This document shows, piece after piece, positions 30,018-40,456 of a DNA stretch of 64,000 nucleotides. The position numbers were made by a program, and so were the translations under genes. The first letter of the stretch is position 1, and each line of letters begins with the position of its first letter. This stretch comes from Lachnospiraceae bacterium (lineage in GTDB: Bacteria > Bacillota > Clostridia > Lachnospirales > Lachnospiraceae), in assembly GCA_029006155.1 (NCBI GenBank), contig JAQXGF010000027.1, forward strand, positions 62,001 through 126,000. The letters run 5' to 3'. The notes below the pieces were generated by a model, which saw only the letters and a program-made list of their open reading frames with translations, had not been told where the DNA came from and made no database searches.

Positions 30018-30536
30018 ATGAGCTTACTGAGTTGCTTTTATCCGGATGAATATCTGGATTCTGCCTATATCATAGACTTCGATGCCCTGTATCGTGCAGG
30101 GTATCGGGGCGTTATTTTTGACATTGACAATACGCTCGTCCCGCACGGGGCGCCGGCAGACGAGCGGGCAAAAGAACTGTTCCGCCATCTGAAGGAGATT
30201 GGTTTTGACTGTTGCCTGCTCTCCAATAATCAGCTGCCGCGGATCGAGCTGTTCAATCAGGATATCCACGTGAAATTTATCGAAAACGCACACAAGCCTT
30301 CCGTGAAGAATTACCGGAAGGCGATGCAGATGATGGGAACCGATGCGGAGAATACACTGTTTGTCGGTGACCAGCTTTTTACCGATGTATACGGCGCACA
30401 CCGCACCGGCATCCACTCCATCCTCGTAAAGCCGATCCACCCGAAAGAGGAGATCCAGATCGTGCTGAAACGATATCTGGAGCGGATTGTGTTGCATTTT
30501 TATAAGAGAGATCGGAGAAAGAAGATAGACGGATAA
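30018..30536 (+). CDS. YqeG family HAD IIIA-type phosphatase
   Basis: 'GVIFDIDNTLVPHGAPAD', 'CCLLSNNQ', 'FVGDQLFTDVYGAHRTGIHSILVKPI'. Confidence 0.93.
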   Translation: MSLLSCFYPDEYLDSAYIIDFDALYRAGYRGVIFDIDNTLVPHGAPADERAKELFRHLKEIGFDCCLLSNNQLPRIELFNQDIHVKFIENAHKPSVKNYRKAMQMMGTDAENTLFVGDQLFTDVYGAHRTGIHSILVKPIHPKEEIQIVLKRYLERIVLHFYKRDRRKKIDG

Positions 30537-30609
30537 AATCTGTGTGACATCATAATTGCCGGTTGCTCCTTCTGATATAATGTCAGGAGGTGACGGAAGG
30601 ATAATGTTG

Positions 30610-30658
30610 CCCGCCAGTATACTGTGTAATCGCATGGTACGCTGGCGGGATTTCTTTT
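30610..30658 (+). terminator. Intrinsic terminator (possibly of a short independent transcript)
   Basis: CCCGCCAG...CTGGCGGG followed by aTTTCTTTT. Confidence 0.7.
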
Positions 30659-30778
30659 ACTGAGTCAGGTTTATTCCTATAACGGGAACCTGCAGCAGGC
30701 TCAACAGCAGATAAGCTGCAGGGGTGACATAGCTGCCAGGCTTGTTGTTTCCGGGAATAAGTAGTGGATTACCTGTAC

Positions 30779-32020
30779 CTATATCCTCCACGCGACTTCC
30801 CCTCCGCAAATCGTCGCATGTACCTTTCCATACAAGTTCCATCCGGTAAACGGTGTATTTTCAGCCTTGGACTGGTAATTGCCGCAGGTGAACGTCTCAG
30901 CCGGATGGAAAAGGACGAGATCAGCCGGGCAGCCCTCTGCGATGGTTCCGCCGTTCAGGTGGTAAAGCTTTGCCGGATTGAGTGACATTTTTTCCATGAG
31001 CTGCATGAGCGAGAGATGTCCCGGCCGTACGAGCTCGGTGATGCCAAGGGCCAGTGCAGTCTCCAGTCCGATGATGCCGCTTGGGGCAGCGAAGAAATCG
31101 TCTTTTTTCTTTTCTTCCGTGCTGTGTGGCGCATGGTCGGTCGCGATGCAGTCGATCGTGCCATCTTTCAGCCCTTCGATGATCGCGAGCCGGTCTGCCT
31201 CGGTGCGCAGTGGCGGATTCATTTTTGCGTAAGTACCGTATGTGTTTACCGCCTCTTCTGTCAGTGTAAAGTGATGCGGGGTCGCCTCGGCAAAGACCGG
31301 TGCACCGAGGGATTTTGCACAGCGGACGAGTGCGACGGAATGCGCGGAGCTGATATGCTGGATATCAATGGTCGCTCCGGTGTGAAGCGCCATCATGCAG
31401 TCACGTGCGACGAGTACATCTTCCGCGACGGCAGGAGCGGTGCGGTTCGTGCCACTCTTTTCGATGAAAAACGGATCTTCCTCGTGGAAGGAGAGCGGGA
31501 CATTCAGCGCTTTTGCCTGCAACATCGCAGACTGTACAAGCGACTCATCGAGAAGCGGAACGCCATCATCTGTGAAACCACAGGCACCGGCCGCGCGCAG
31601 CGCATGAAAATCTGTCAGTTCCCGTCCCTTCATCCCACGGGAGATCGAGGCGCACTGCAGGACATGGATCTTTTCCTGCTTTGCGCGGGTGAGAATATCG
31701 GTCAGAGTTTCAGGTGTATCGACGACCGGCTTTGTGTTCGCCATGCAGATGACGGTTGTGTAGCCGCCTGCTGCAGCCGCCATCGCTCCGGTATGGAGAT
31801 CTTCTTTATAAGTAAGACCCGGATCGCGGAAATGGACATGGATGTCGATCAGTCCGGGTGCGACGACGAGGGAAGAGGCATCCAGCACCGGTTCACCCGG
31901 CTTTGCGGTAAGGCTGTTTGCTGCGGCGATTGTCTCAATGAGGCCATCCTGAATGCGCAGATCTGCCAGCTGTTCCAGCTGATTGCCAGGCGATACGATA
32001 AGGCCGTTTTTGATAAGCAT
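30779..32020 (-). CDS. pyrC: Dihydroorotase
   Basis: 'VAPGLIDIHVHFRDPGLTYKEDLHTGAMAAAAGGYTTV', 'IDCIATDHAPHS'; start chosen at MLIKNGLIV with upstream AGGAGG. Confidence 0.96.
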   Translation of the reverse strand: MLIKNGLIVSPGNQLEQLADLRIQDGLIETIAAANSLTAKPGEPVLDASSLVVAPGLIDIHVHFRDPGLTYKEDLHTGAMAAAAGGYTTVICMANTKPVVDTPETLTDILTRAKQEKIHVLQCASISRGMKGRELTDFHALRAAGACGFTDDGVPLLDESLVQSAMLQAKALNVPLSFHEEDPFFIEKSGTNRTAPAVAEDVLVARDCMMALHTGATIDIQHISSAHSVALVRCAKSLGAPVFAEATPHHFTLTEEAVNTYGTYAKMNPPLRTEADRLAIIEGLKDGTIDCIATDHAPHSTEEKKKDDFFAAPSGIIGLETALALGITELVRPGHLSLMQLMEKMSLNPAKLYHLNGGTIAEGCPADLVLFHPAETFTCGNYQSKAENTPFTGWNLYGKVHATICGGEVAWRI

Positions 32021-32104
32021 ATGAAAATCCTCCTTTGCATGGGTAAATAGACCAACGTTACGTATTATTATAGCGTGACGGGGGATGCTATGCAATCGGA
32101 AGAT

Positions 32105-33469
32105 TTACCACTTTTTTATACAGCGAAACCGCATGCGCTTTACTGCCGGGGAGATAAACGCGAGATTGGTCAGCAGAATTGTGGCGATCCAGGAAAGCGG
32201 AAAGGCATGGTACAGCAGAGGCAGAGAAGGATTTGCCCGAAAGACGGTGCAGATCCAGAGAATGCGAAACAGGCAGGTACCGATCATGGCGCTGATGGCC
32301 GGATACAGTGCATGACCTCTGCCGCGCAGGACGCCGGCCGGGATCTCGTACAGATTGCAGATCGGTTCAAAGAGCAGAATACACAAAATGCGAACGGAAG
32401 CGCTTTGCATCACGGCTGCTTCTGCGGTAAAGATGCCACAGAAAAAATGGCGAAACAGAACGATCGTGAAGATCAGAGCTGAGCTGAAGAGCGTCGACAG
32501 GACAAGGCAAAGCCGGAAAATGTGCCGACACCGTTCGTGATTTCCAGCGGCGTAGTTCTGGCTTGTGAAGGTGGTTGCCGTCTGCCCGAACGCGGTGATC
32601 ACATAATAGGTGATGTATTCAAAATTCATGGCGATGGTGCTGCCGGCGATTGCCGCCGCACCAAATCCGTTGACAGATGCCTGCACAAAAATATTTGCGA
32701 AACAGAATACCGCTCCCTGTACGGCGGAAGGGATTCCGGTTTTCAGAATTTCACCCGCGATGCGCAGGGAAAACTGCGGGTGGCGTAAGGAAAGCGGAAA
32801 TTGTCCGTCCTCTGCCAGCCGATGCAGGAGCATGGATGCGGAAAGCAAGTTGGAAATGCCGGTGGCGATGGCGACACCGGCGACGCCGGTATGAAACACG
32901 GTCACAAAGAGCAGGTTTAGCCCTACATTTACAAGCCCTGAAAGGACCAGTGCAAAAAATGGGTAGCGGCTGTCTCCGCGTGCCCGGAGCACAGCCGCAC
33001 TGAAATCGTAGAGCAGTAAAAACGGATAGCCAAGCATATAAATGCGCAGATAAAGTTCGGCAGCATGGAGAATCGATTCCGGTGTCTGAATCAGCTGCAG
33101 CAGTGGTCTGGCGATGCATTGCCCCAGAAGTGCGCCTGCGATCCCGACCAGGAGAGCCACAAGAACAGCCGTCTGTACCGTTGCCGGCACGTCTTTTTTT
33201 TCGTTTCTTCTGATCTGATTTGCAATCTGTATATTTGCACCGATGGACAGTCCGGAAGAGACTGTGACGATGAGCGCAATGATTTCCGTGTTCGTTCCGA
33301 CCGCGGCGAGTGCATCTGCGTGGTCAAAATAGCCGACGACCGCCGTGTCGGCAGCGTTAAATAATTGCTGAACCATGCTGCTGAGCGCAATGGGCAGCGT
33401 AAACAGCAGCAGCTTTCCGGTCAGGGGACCGTGCAGCATATCCAGATCTCTGGTTTTTAGAGTTAGCAT
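32105..33469 (-). CDS. MATE family efflux transporter
   Basis: 'PIALSSMVQQLFNAADTAVVGYFDHADALAAVGT' and multi-TM. Confidence 0.95.
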   Translation of the reverse strand: MLTLKTRDLDMLHGPLTGKLLLFTLPIALSSMVQQLFNAADTAVVGYFDHADALAAVGTNTEIIALIVTVSSGLSIGANIQIANQIRRNEKKDVPATVQTAVLVALLVGIAGALLGQCIARPLLQLIQTPESILHAAELYLRIYMLGYPFLLLYDFSAAVLRARGDSRYPFFALVLSGLVNVGLNLLFVTVFHTGVAGVAIATGISNLLSASMLLHRLAEDGQFPLSLRHPQFSLRIAGEILKTGIPSAVQGAVFCFANIFVQASVNGFGAAAIAGSTIAMNFEYITYYVITAFGQTATTFTSQNYAAGNHERCRHIFRLCLVLSTLFSSALIFTIVLFRHFFCGIFTAEAAVMQSASVRILCILLFEPICNLYEIPAGVLRGRGHALYPAISAMIGTCLFRILWICTVFRANPSLPLLYHAFPLSWIATILLTNLAFISPAVKRMRFRCIKKW

Positions 33470-33585
33470 AAATTCTTAGTTGCTCCTTTCTGAATGATTT
33501 CTTTGAACTTTTATGGCTCTTTTGCATAAAGCGCTTTTTCCCTGCTTCCATTGCAAATATCCGCTTTGCTTTGTCGGGGTTTGTA

Positions 33586-33618
33586 ATCCGCTATGATTCT
33601 TGCATTATTATAGCGGAT
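33586..33618. promoter_or_regulatory. Palindrome in divergent MATE/LysR intergenic region
   Basis: ATCCGCTAT (33586-33594) - 15 nt - ATAGCGGAT (33610-33618). Confidence 0.55.
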
Positions 33619-33681
33619 CGAGTAGAATATAAAAAACGAATATTATAGATAGATAAAATCGAAAAATAGAATGGATAGCGT

Positions 33682-34560
33682 ATGGAAAATCATTTATTGA
33701 AATATCTTGCTTTTGTAAAAACAGTGGAAAAAGGCAGCTTTACCAGAGCTGCGCAGGAGCTTGCCTATGCCCAGTCCTCTGTCAGCAAAATGGTGGCAGA
33801 TCTGGAGACGGAATGGGGCATGACATTGCTGGAGCGGAGCAAAAGTGGCGTCTGCCTGACTTCTGCGGGGGAGCAGATCATGCCGTTTCTGCGCAAAGTG
33901 CTGAAGGATTATTCGGAACTGGAGGGACAGATCTGCCGGATGAACGGAATTGAGACCGGCGAGGTCCGGATCGGGACCTTTTCCAGTGTGGCGATCAACT
34001 GGCTTCCGAATATCTTTTCGGCACTGCAAAAAGACTATCCCGGCATCGAGTTTGAAATGCTGCTGGGCGATTATGAGGAGGTGGAGCGCTGGATCAGGGA
34101 AGGACGGGTGGACTGCGGCTTTTTGCGTTTGCCGGCAGGGTCCGGATTTGACACCATCCTGCTTACAGAAGACGAGTATAAAGTCGTGCTCCCAAAAGGG
34201 CATCCGCTTGCAGCGCATGAAACGGTTTCAATAGAAGCGCTGAATGATCAGCCGTTTCTTTTGCTGGAACATGGAGGGAAGACGGAAGTCACTGCATTGC
34301 TGGAACGTTATCAGGTACATCCCGCCATCCGTTTTACCACATGGGAAGATTTTGCGATTCTGGCGATGGTAGAAAAAGGGCTGGGGATCGGCATTTTACC
34401 AGATATGATTCTGCGGCGGATTCCGTATAAGGTTGAGATACGTTCGCTGCAGGAGCCTTATTATCGTTCCATCGGTCTTGTCATGAAACATCAGGCACAT
34501 TTGACACCGGCAGTAAAGAAATTTATCGAGTACCTGCCATTTCGGGAAAAAAACAGTTGA
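33682..34560 (+). CDS. LysR family transcriptional regulator
   Basis: 'YLAFVKTVEKGSFTRAAQELAYAQSSVSKMVADLETEWGMTLLERSKSGVCLTSAGE'. Confidence 0.95.
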   Translation: MENHLLKYLAFVKTVEKGSFTRAAQELAYAQSSVSKMVADLETEWGMTLLERSKSGVCLTSAGEQIMPFLRKVLKDYSELEGQICRMNGIETGEVRIGTFSSVAINWLPNIFSALQKDYPGIEFEMLLGDYEEVERWIREGRVDCGFLRLPAGSGFDTILLTEDEYKVVLPKGHPLAAHETVSIEALNDQPFLLLEHGGKTEVTALLERYQVHPAIRFTTWEDFAILAMVEKGLGIGILPDMILRRIPYKVEIRSLQEPYYRSIGLVMKHQAHLTPAVKKFIEYLPFREKNS

Positions 34561-34709
34561 AAAAAGTCGCGGGATACGGTAGAATAGCATGGATATGACG
34601 TGTCGCAGGAGGATATGCTAATATCAGGAGAGGACACGGCAGAGAGTATGCAGGCTTCGCCTGTTCTAAGGAAAAGCAATGGGATTGAATTTAAGGAGGA
34701 ATACAGCAA

Positions 34710-35267
34710 ATGGTATCAGCAGGAGATTTCAGAAACGGTGTTACTTTGGAGATGGATGGAAATATTTATCAGATCATTGAGTTCCAGCATGTAAAACCGG
34801 GTAAGGGAGCTGCATTTGTAAGAACAAAGCTGAAAAATATCATCAACGGCGGTGTTGTAGAGAAGACTTTCCGTCCGACGGAGAAGTTCCCGACCGCAAG
34901 AATTGACCGCGTGGAGATGCAGTATCTGTACAATGACGGAGATCTGTACTACTTCATGAATACAGAGAACTACGATCAGATCGCTCTGAACAACGAGACC
35001 ATCGGCGATGCGCTGAAGTTCGTTAAGGAGAACGAGATGGTAAAGGTATGTTCCCACAATGGCAACGTATTTGCAGTAGAGGCTCCGCTGTTTGTAGAGC
35101 TGGAAGTTACTGAGACCGAGCCGGGCTTCAAGGGTGATACCGCTACCGGAGCTACCAAGCCGGCAACCGTTGAGACGGGCGCAGTTGTATATGTACCGCT
35201 GTTCGTAGAGACTGGCGACAAGCTGAAGATCGATACCAGAACAGGTGAGTATCTGTCCAGAGTATAA
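34710..35267 (+). CDS. efp: Elongation factor P
   Basis: '[43 protein letters not shown]'. Confidence 0.97.
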   Translation: MVSAGDFRNGVTLEMDGNIYQIIEFQHVKPGKGAAFVRTKLKNIINGGVVEKTFRPTEKFPTARIDRVEMQYLYNDGDLYYFMNTENYDQIALNNETIGDALKFVKENEMVKVCSHNGNVFAVEAPLFVELEVTETEPGFKGDTATGATKPATVETGAVVYVPLFVETGDKLKIDTRTGEYLSRV

Positions 35268-35334
35268 CCGAGTCAAGCTGCGAAGCAGCTATTCGGTTAT
35301 GAGCAAGTAGCAAAGCGGATTGCGAATATCCGCT
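35268..35334. repeat. Tandem palindromic units downstream of efp
   Basis: TAACCGAgtcAAGCTGCgaaGCAGCTattCGGTTA and AAGCGGATtgcgaATATCCGCTT. Confidence 0.6.
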
Positions 35335-35361
35335 TGACTGAAATAACGGTAGAGCAGTGAA

Positions 35362-35408
35362 AAGGTCTTACTGAACCAGGAATATTGGGGTTCGGTAAGA
35401 CTTTTTTT
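35362..35408 (+). terminator. Intrinsic terminator downstream of efp
   Basis: AAAGGTCTTACTGAACC...GGTTCGGTAAGACTTTTTTTT. Confidence 0.8.
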
Positions 35409-35409
35409 T

Positions 35410-35462
35410 AACCGAATCAAGCAAGTCCCCTGCTTCAATTGCGCGAAGCGATAAGCGGCGGT
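35410..35462. repeat. Dispersed structured repeat, copy 2
   Basis: AACCGAATCAAGCAAGTCCCCTGCTTCAATTGCGCGAAGCGATAAGCGGCGGT aligned to 8336-8388. Confidence 0.7.
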
Positions 35463-35601
35463 GTGAGACTTGCTTTTATGCAACATAATATTTGATATAG
35501 ATTACATAAATAAAAATAAAATAAAGTTCTTGCAAATACAACCGACAGATGATATGATATTTTCAACATCACATAACGATAGTTAATGACGCATTTAAAA
35601 A

Positions 35602-36534
35602 ATGAACCGTAAAATATGGAAAGGTGGTCGTGATTTGGAATATCAGGAGTTTGTAGAGCAGGTAAAGCAGAAGGTGGAAGAGCGGGCCGAAGCAGGGAGC
35701 AAAGTAAATGTCAGCCGGATTTTGAAAAACAATCTGGAGCCGGTCGATGGCCTGACGATTCTGCATCGGGGAGAAAATGTAGCACGCGCGATCTGGCTGA
35801 ATCCACTGTATCAGAAGTATGAGTATGGAGTTCCGGTGGAGCGGATTGCGGAGGAGATTCTGGAATATCACAAAAAGGAACGGCAGGAAGGCATCTGTGA
35901 TCTGTCCTTTTATACGGATTTTTCAAAAGTGCAGGATCACATCGCCTGTAAGCTGATTCATTACGGGATGAACCGGGCACTGCTGGAGGAAGTACCGCAC
36001 CGCGCATTTCTGGATCTGGCAGTGGTCTATTATTATCGGGTGGAGGACGACCGTTTTGGCAATGCAAGTATTCTCGTGAAAAATGATCACATGCGGATCT
36101 GGCATACCGATCCGGAGACGTTGCATGCACTTGCCATGCGCAATACGCCTCGCCTGTTGCCGTACGAACTTACGGACATTCTGGAACTGATCCGGCAGAT
36201 TTCCGAGGCGGACCTTGGAATGCTTCAGCAGGAGCTTCCGATGTATGTGCTGACGAATACGGAAAAAAGCTTTGGCGCTTCTGCAATCCTCTTTCCTGCA
36301 ATTCTGCAGGCGGTCCGTGCACGATTGCAGTCCGATTATTATGTCCTGCCAAGCAGCATTCATGAGTGTATCATTATCCCATCGGATGAACAGCTGGATC
36401 CGGAGGCGTTGCATGAAATGGTAAAAGAGATTAACGAAGAGCACGTGGCGCCGGAAGAGCTGCTCGGCGATTCTGTCTACCGTTACAGTCAGAAGAAGCA
36501 GCGTCTGGAGATCGTATATTCGGCGGAGCAATGA
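35602..36534 (+). CDS. DUF5688 family protein
   Basis: 'YQEFVEQVKQKVEERAEAGSKVNVSRILKNN...ILHRGENVARAIWLNPLY', 'YVLTNTEKSFGASAILFP' pattern of a Lachnospiraceae-enriched family; exact start uncertain. Confidence 0.75.
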   Translation: MNRKIWKGGRDLEYQEFVEQVKQKVEERAEAGSKVNVSRILKNNLEPVDGLTILHRGENVARAIWLNPLYQKYEYGVPVERIAEEILEYHKKERQEGICDLSFYTDFSKVQDHIACKLIHYGMNRALLEEVPHRAFLDLAVVYYYRVEDDRFGNASILVKNDHMRIWHTDPETLHALAMRNTPRLLPYELTDILELIRQISEADLGMLQQELPMYVLTNTEKSFGASAILFPAILQAVRARLQSDYYVLPSSIHECIIIPSDEQLDPEALHEMVKEINEEHVAPEELLGDSVYRYSQKKQRLEIVYSAEQ

Positions 36535-36672
36535 CACCTGGTCGGATAAAGAAAAGCAAATGCCCACATGGATAGCGGGTAAACAAAATTAAATAATTAA
36601 AATATATAAAAATTATCAGAAAACACTTTACATTTCAAAAAACTTGTGCTAGTATATATCAGTATCTCAAAA

Positions 36673-36745
36673 GCACTTGTAGCTCAGGGGATAGAGCAGT
36701 GGTTTCCGGTACCACGTGCCGGGGGTTCGAATCCCTCCAAGTGCG
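36673..36745 (+). tRNA. tRNA-Arg (anticodon CCG)
   Basis: GCACTTG/CAAGTGC acceptor, GTGGT-TTCCGGT-ACCAC anticodon arm with CCG, GGGGG-TTCGAAT-CCCTC T-arm. Confidence 0.95.
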
Positions 36746-36752
36746 CTGATAT

Positions 36753-36795
36753 AAAGGTGGAAGATCTAATGTTATGTTAGTCTTCCACCTTTTCC
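36753..36795 (+). terminator. Intrinsic terminator after tRNA-Arg
   Basis: AAAGGTGGAAGA...TCTTCCACCTTTT. Confidence 0.8.
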
Positions 36796-36980
36796 TTGTA
36801 TCAGGATAGTGATATTCATCGGCAAAGCTGCGAAGCTATGTGCTCGCAGCAGTTCTGAGGAAAAGAAGAAAAGAAAAAGAGGAAGTTTGTGCATGACGCT
36901 TGGACAACGTTTAATCCCGATCTTAGATCCGGTTCTGACTGCATTCGTAACGGAAAATTGATTATGAATGTAAGGAGAAT

Positions 36981-37676
36981 ATGATGAACAATCCAATAAA
37001 AAACCTGACGAAGAAGGAATGGGGGCTGTGGCTTGGTTCACTGGCTGTCGTGATCGCCTCCAATCTGTTATCCGGTGAAGTTGATTTACTGACGCTGATT
37101 GCAGCGTGCATTGGTATCACGTCACTGATTTTTGCAGCAAAAGGGAACGTGTGGGCACAGATTCTGATGATTCTGTTCAGCATTTTGTATGGGATTATTT
37201 CATGGCGGTTTCGGTACTGGGGAGAGATGATTACTTATCTTGGGATGTCTCTTCCGATGGCAGTCTGGTCAATGATTACATGGCTGAAGCATCCGTCTGA
37301 AAATGGGGCGGAGGTCGAGATCCAGAAGCTGACAAAGAAGCACATTGCGGGACTTCTGTTTTTCGGAACCGTAACGACACTGGTTTTCTATTTCATATTA
37401 CGTTTTCTGGATACGCCGAATATCGTATTCAGTACGATTTCGATTACCACAAGCTTTCTGGCTGCTTCCCTGACGATGCTGCGCACTTCTTATTATGCGC
37501 TGGGCTATGCGTCCAATGATATTGTGCTGATCGTCTTGTGGGTGTTGGCATCCGTAGAGAATCCGGCCTATATACCGGTGGCGGTCAATTTTATGATTTT
37601 CTTTTTTAATGACCTGTATGGATTTATCAGCTGGAAGAAGCGGGAAATGCAGACGGAAAAAATATTTTCGATGTAG
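36981..37676 (+). CDS. pnuC: PnuC-like nicotinamide riboside transporter
   Basis: Multi-TM; 'AAKGNVWAQILMILFSILYGIISWRFRYWGEMITYLG' and 'FFFNDLYGFISWKKRE'. Confidence 0.85.
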   Translation: MMNNPIKNLTKKEWGLWLGSLAVVIASNLLSGEVDLLTLIAACIGITSLIFAAKGNVWAQILMILFSILYGIISWRFRYWGEMITYLGMSLPMAVWSMITWLKHPSENGAEVEIQKLTKKHIAGLLFFGTVTTLVFYFILRFLDTPNIVFSTISITTSFLAASLTMLRTSYYALGYASNDIVLIVLWVLASVENPAYIPVAVNFMIFFFNDLYGFISWKKREMQTEKIFSM

Positions 37677-37683
37677 ACATGGG

Positions 37684-37726
37684 GAACACTCTGGACGTAT
37701 AATCAGTTCAGAGTGTTCTTTTTTAG
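37684..37726 (+). terminator. Intrinsic terminator after pnuC
   Basis: GAACACTCTG...CAGAGTGTTC followed by TTTTTT. Confidence 0.85.
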
Positions 37727-37807
37727 ACCTGAAGTATCCATGCTTGTTCGGTCCGACAGGATGAGAAGGAATGATTCAAAAATAAGAACGGATCGAGGGG
37801 CATTGGT

Positions 37808-40336
37808 ATGGATTATAATACATTTTTAAAAGAGAAAGAGCGGGTAAAAGCGCTGACGGTACAACAGCAAAAGGATTTTTATGAAAAAGTGCTGGAAGAA
37901 GAGCAGCAGGAGAGCAGTGTCCGGCTGCTGGCATACTTTGAATATGCGGCGCTGTTCTACTATGAAGGCGATTTTAGAAAAGCGCGGGAGATTCTGGAGC
38001 CGTTTGCGATCAGCTACCAGAGCTATGCCTATATCCCGGAGATGATCGCCATTTTTAATCTCATGGGGGTCGCTTCCCAGTGTGAGGGGGAATATGTGCT
38101 TTCCCGTTATTTTTACACACTTGCCATGCGAGTCGTAAAAGAGCAGGATGCACGGCACTATTATGCATATGAGTATAATAATATTTCACTGACTTATATC
38201 GCGGAGCAGAATTATGAGGTGGCACTTTAGTATATTGAGAAGGCGGAAGAATGGCTTCCTCAGTCTGACAAAAAAATGGGTTCGTATATTTATCTGAATA
38301 AATCCGATATTTACAATCATTTCAATCGGCTGGATGAAGCGGTGCAGGCATTTGAGACGAGCATCCGGGACTATGATGGGCTTACGTTTTTGCCGGATGA
38401 TACACTGATCTGCGGCGTGGCGCTGTTTTATAAAGTGGGAGACAGGGAAAAATATACGAGCTATGTAAAACAGATACTTGATAAACTGAGCGATATGTAC
38501 CCGTGTGAGTTTATCGATGCATGTCGGGTCGTGTTTGAATGCAGTCTGGATTCTGGAAACTATCCGCTGGCAGAGAAGATCGTTCACAAGATGGACAGCT
38601 ATATGCTGACGCATCCGACCGAAAGCAAAGTGGGGGTGAAGATCGAGCAGCTGAAGTATATGTATGCAAAGACGATCAACGACCGTGATGCGATGCTGGA
38701 GGCGCTGGAAAAGAAAAATGAATACTATGAACAGATCGTCTCGACGCTGGAATATCAGCGCACCGTTTCGATGGATGAGTATCTGGAGACGCATAAACAT
38801 CTGCAGGAGGCAGTGCAGAATGAGATGCAGGCGAACCGCGCCAAGACCCGGTTCCTGGCAAATATGTCTCATGATATCCGCACGCCGATGAATGCGATCG
38901 TAGGCATTACGAATCTCATGGAGCATGCACTGCATGATCCGGGGAAATTAGAAAATTATCTTTCAAAGATGAAGCTGTCCAGCCGGCATCTGCTCGGATT
39001 GATCAATGATCTGCTGGATATGAATAAAATCGAGAGCGGGACAACGCAGTTGCATATAGAGCCGATCCGGCTGGCCGAACAGGTGCAGCAGATTCAGGAT
39101 CTTGTTCGCACACAAATCAATGCGAAGGGACAGCATTTTACGATTTTGACCCGCCATATCCGCCATGAGAACCTGCTTGCGGATGGTGTCCGTCTGCGAC
39201 AGATCCTTTTAAATGTCCTGTCAAATTCGGTTAAATATACTCAGAAAAACGGAACGATTACCCTGGAACTCGAAGAATTTGACAGCACGGCCTCTGACAG
39301 GGCAGCATATCGCTTTACGATTACCGATACGGGAATGGGGATGGATGCGGATCTGGTAGCGCATATTTTTGAACCGTTCAAGCGGGGCGAGGATTCGGTC
39401 ATCAATAAGATTCAGGGGACAGGGCTTGGGATGGCAATTACAAAGAGTATTGTCGATCTGATGGGTGGAACGATCCGGATCGACAGCGAGGTAGATCATG
39501 GGACCTGCGTGACGATTGAGCTGGAGTTTGCCGTCGATCAGAAGGAGGATGCGCATACTGAGCCGCTGAAGCTTTTGTTTCTTTCGAAGGATCGGGAATG
39601 GATGCAGGAGCTTGAGGCAGCTGCAAAGATAAGAGGCATGACTTTTTCCGGTGTGACCGGAGAGGAAGAAGCATGTAAAGTACTGCAGCGTTCGAAGATG
39701 GATGCAGTCCTGTTTTGTGGCGATTTTTGTCATACGGTGACAGCAGGGCGCCTGCGGGAAATCGCATCACCGGATGTGCTCTTTTTAGCTGTGGAAGATG
39801 GCGGACATGGTCAGATGGCCGGACGGCTGAGACAGCGGGGATTTCAGGGGAAAATTGACGGACCGTTTTTCTTTTCCAATGTAGAAAAAGAGGTCAATCG
39901 CATCCGCAGCAACAATGATGGAGAGACGATGGGAGCCGGGACATCGATCCTGAATGGAATGCGTTTTCTCTGTGCAGAGGACAATGAGCTGAATGCGGAG
40001 ATTCTGGAAGCCTCTCTGGAAATCGCAGGTGCATCCTGCTATATATGTGCGGATGGAGCGGAGCTGGTGAAGCGGTTTCAGGCAGCGGCACCAGGAGATT
40101 ACGATGCAATTTTGATGGATATCCAGATGCCGAACATGAACGGCTATGAGGCTTCCGAACGCATCAGGAACGGCGAAAATCCGCTCGGCAGGACGATTCC
40201 GATCATTGCGATGACAGCGAATGCATTTGTGGAGGATGTCAATAACAGTTTTGCAGCCGGTATGGATGCTCATATTTCCAAGCCGATCGATATGGCGGAT
40301 CTGGAAAGCACGATGCGAAGGCTCAGACATATTTGA
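37808..40336 (+). pseudogene. Hybrid sensor histidine kinase interrupted by one in-frame TAG (38228-38230)
   Basis: ORFs 37808-38230 and 38276-40336 are in the same frame; reading through the TAG gives '...NYEVAL*YIEKAEEWLPQSDKKMGSYIYLNKSDIYNHFNRLDEAVQAFE...' (continuous TPR-like region); downstream HisKA, HATPase and REC domains intact. Confidence 0.8.
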
Positions 40337-40456
40337 CAAAAGCTTTAGGAAAGCTTAATAAAGCCTGCCTTTACTTTTGCGTCTGATTATGCTAAGATTA
40401 ATTCGAATTTACGTGAAATTATATAAAATTCATAAATATTTCAGCACAGAAGGGAG

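Noticed and set aside
31016-32050. 344-aa plus-strand ORF opposite pyrC
   Set aside because: Antisense to dihydroorotase with diagnostic motifs; no recognisable domain in the ORF.
38228-38230. TAG as pyrrolysine or other recoding
   Set aside because: No pyrrolysine system or recoding context was seen; a simple nonsense mutation, sequencing error or reinitiation is more parsimonious.
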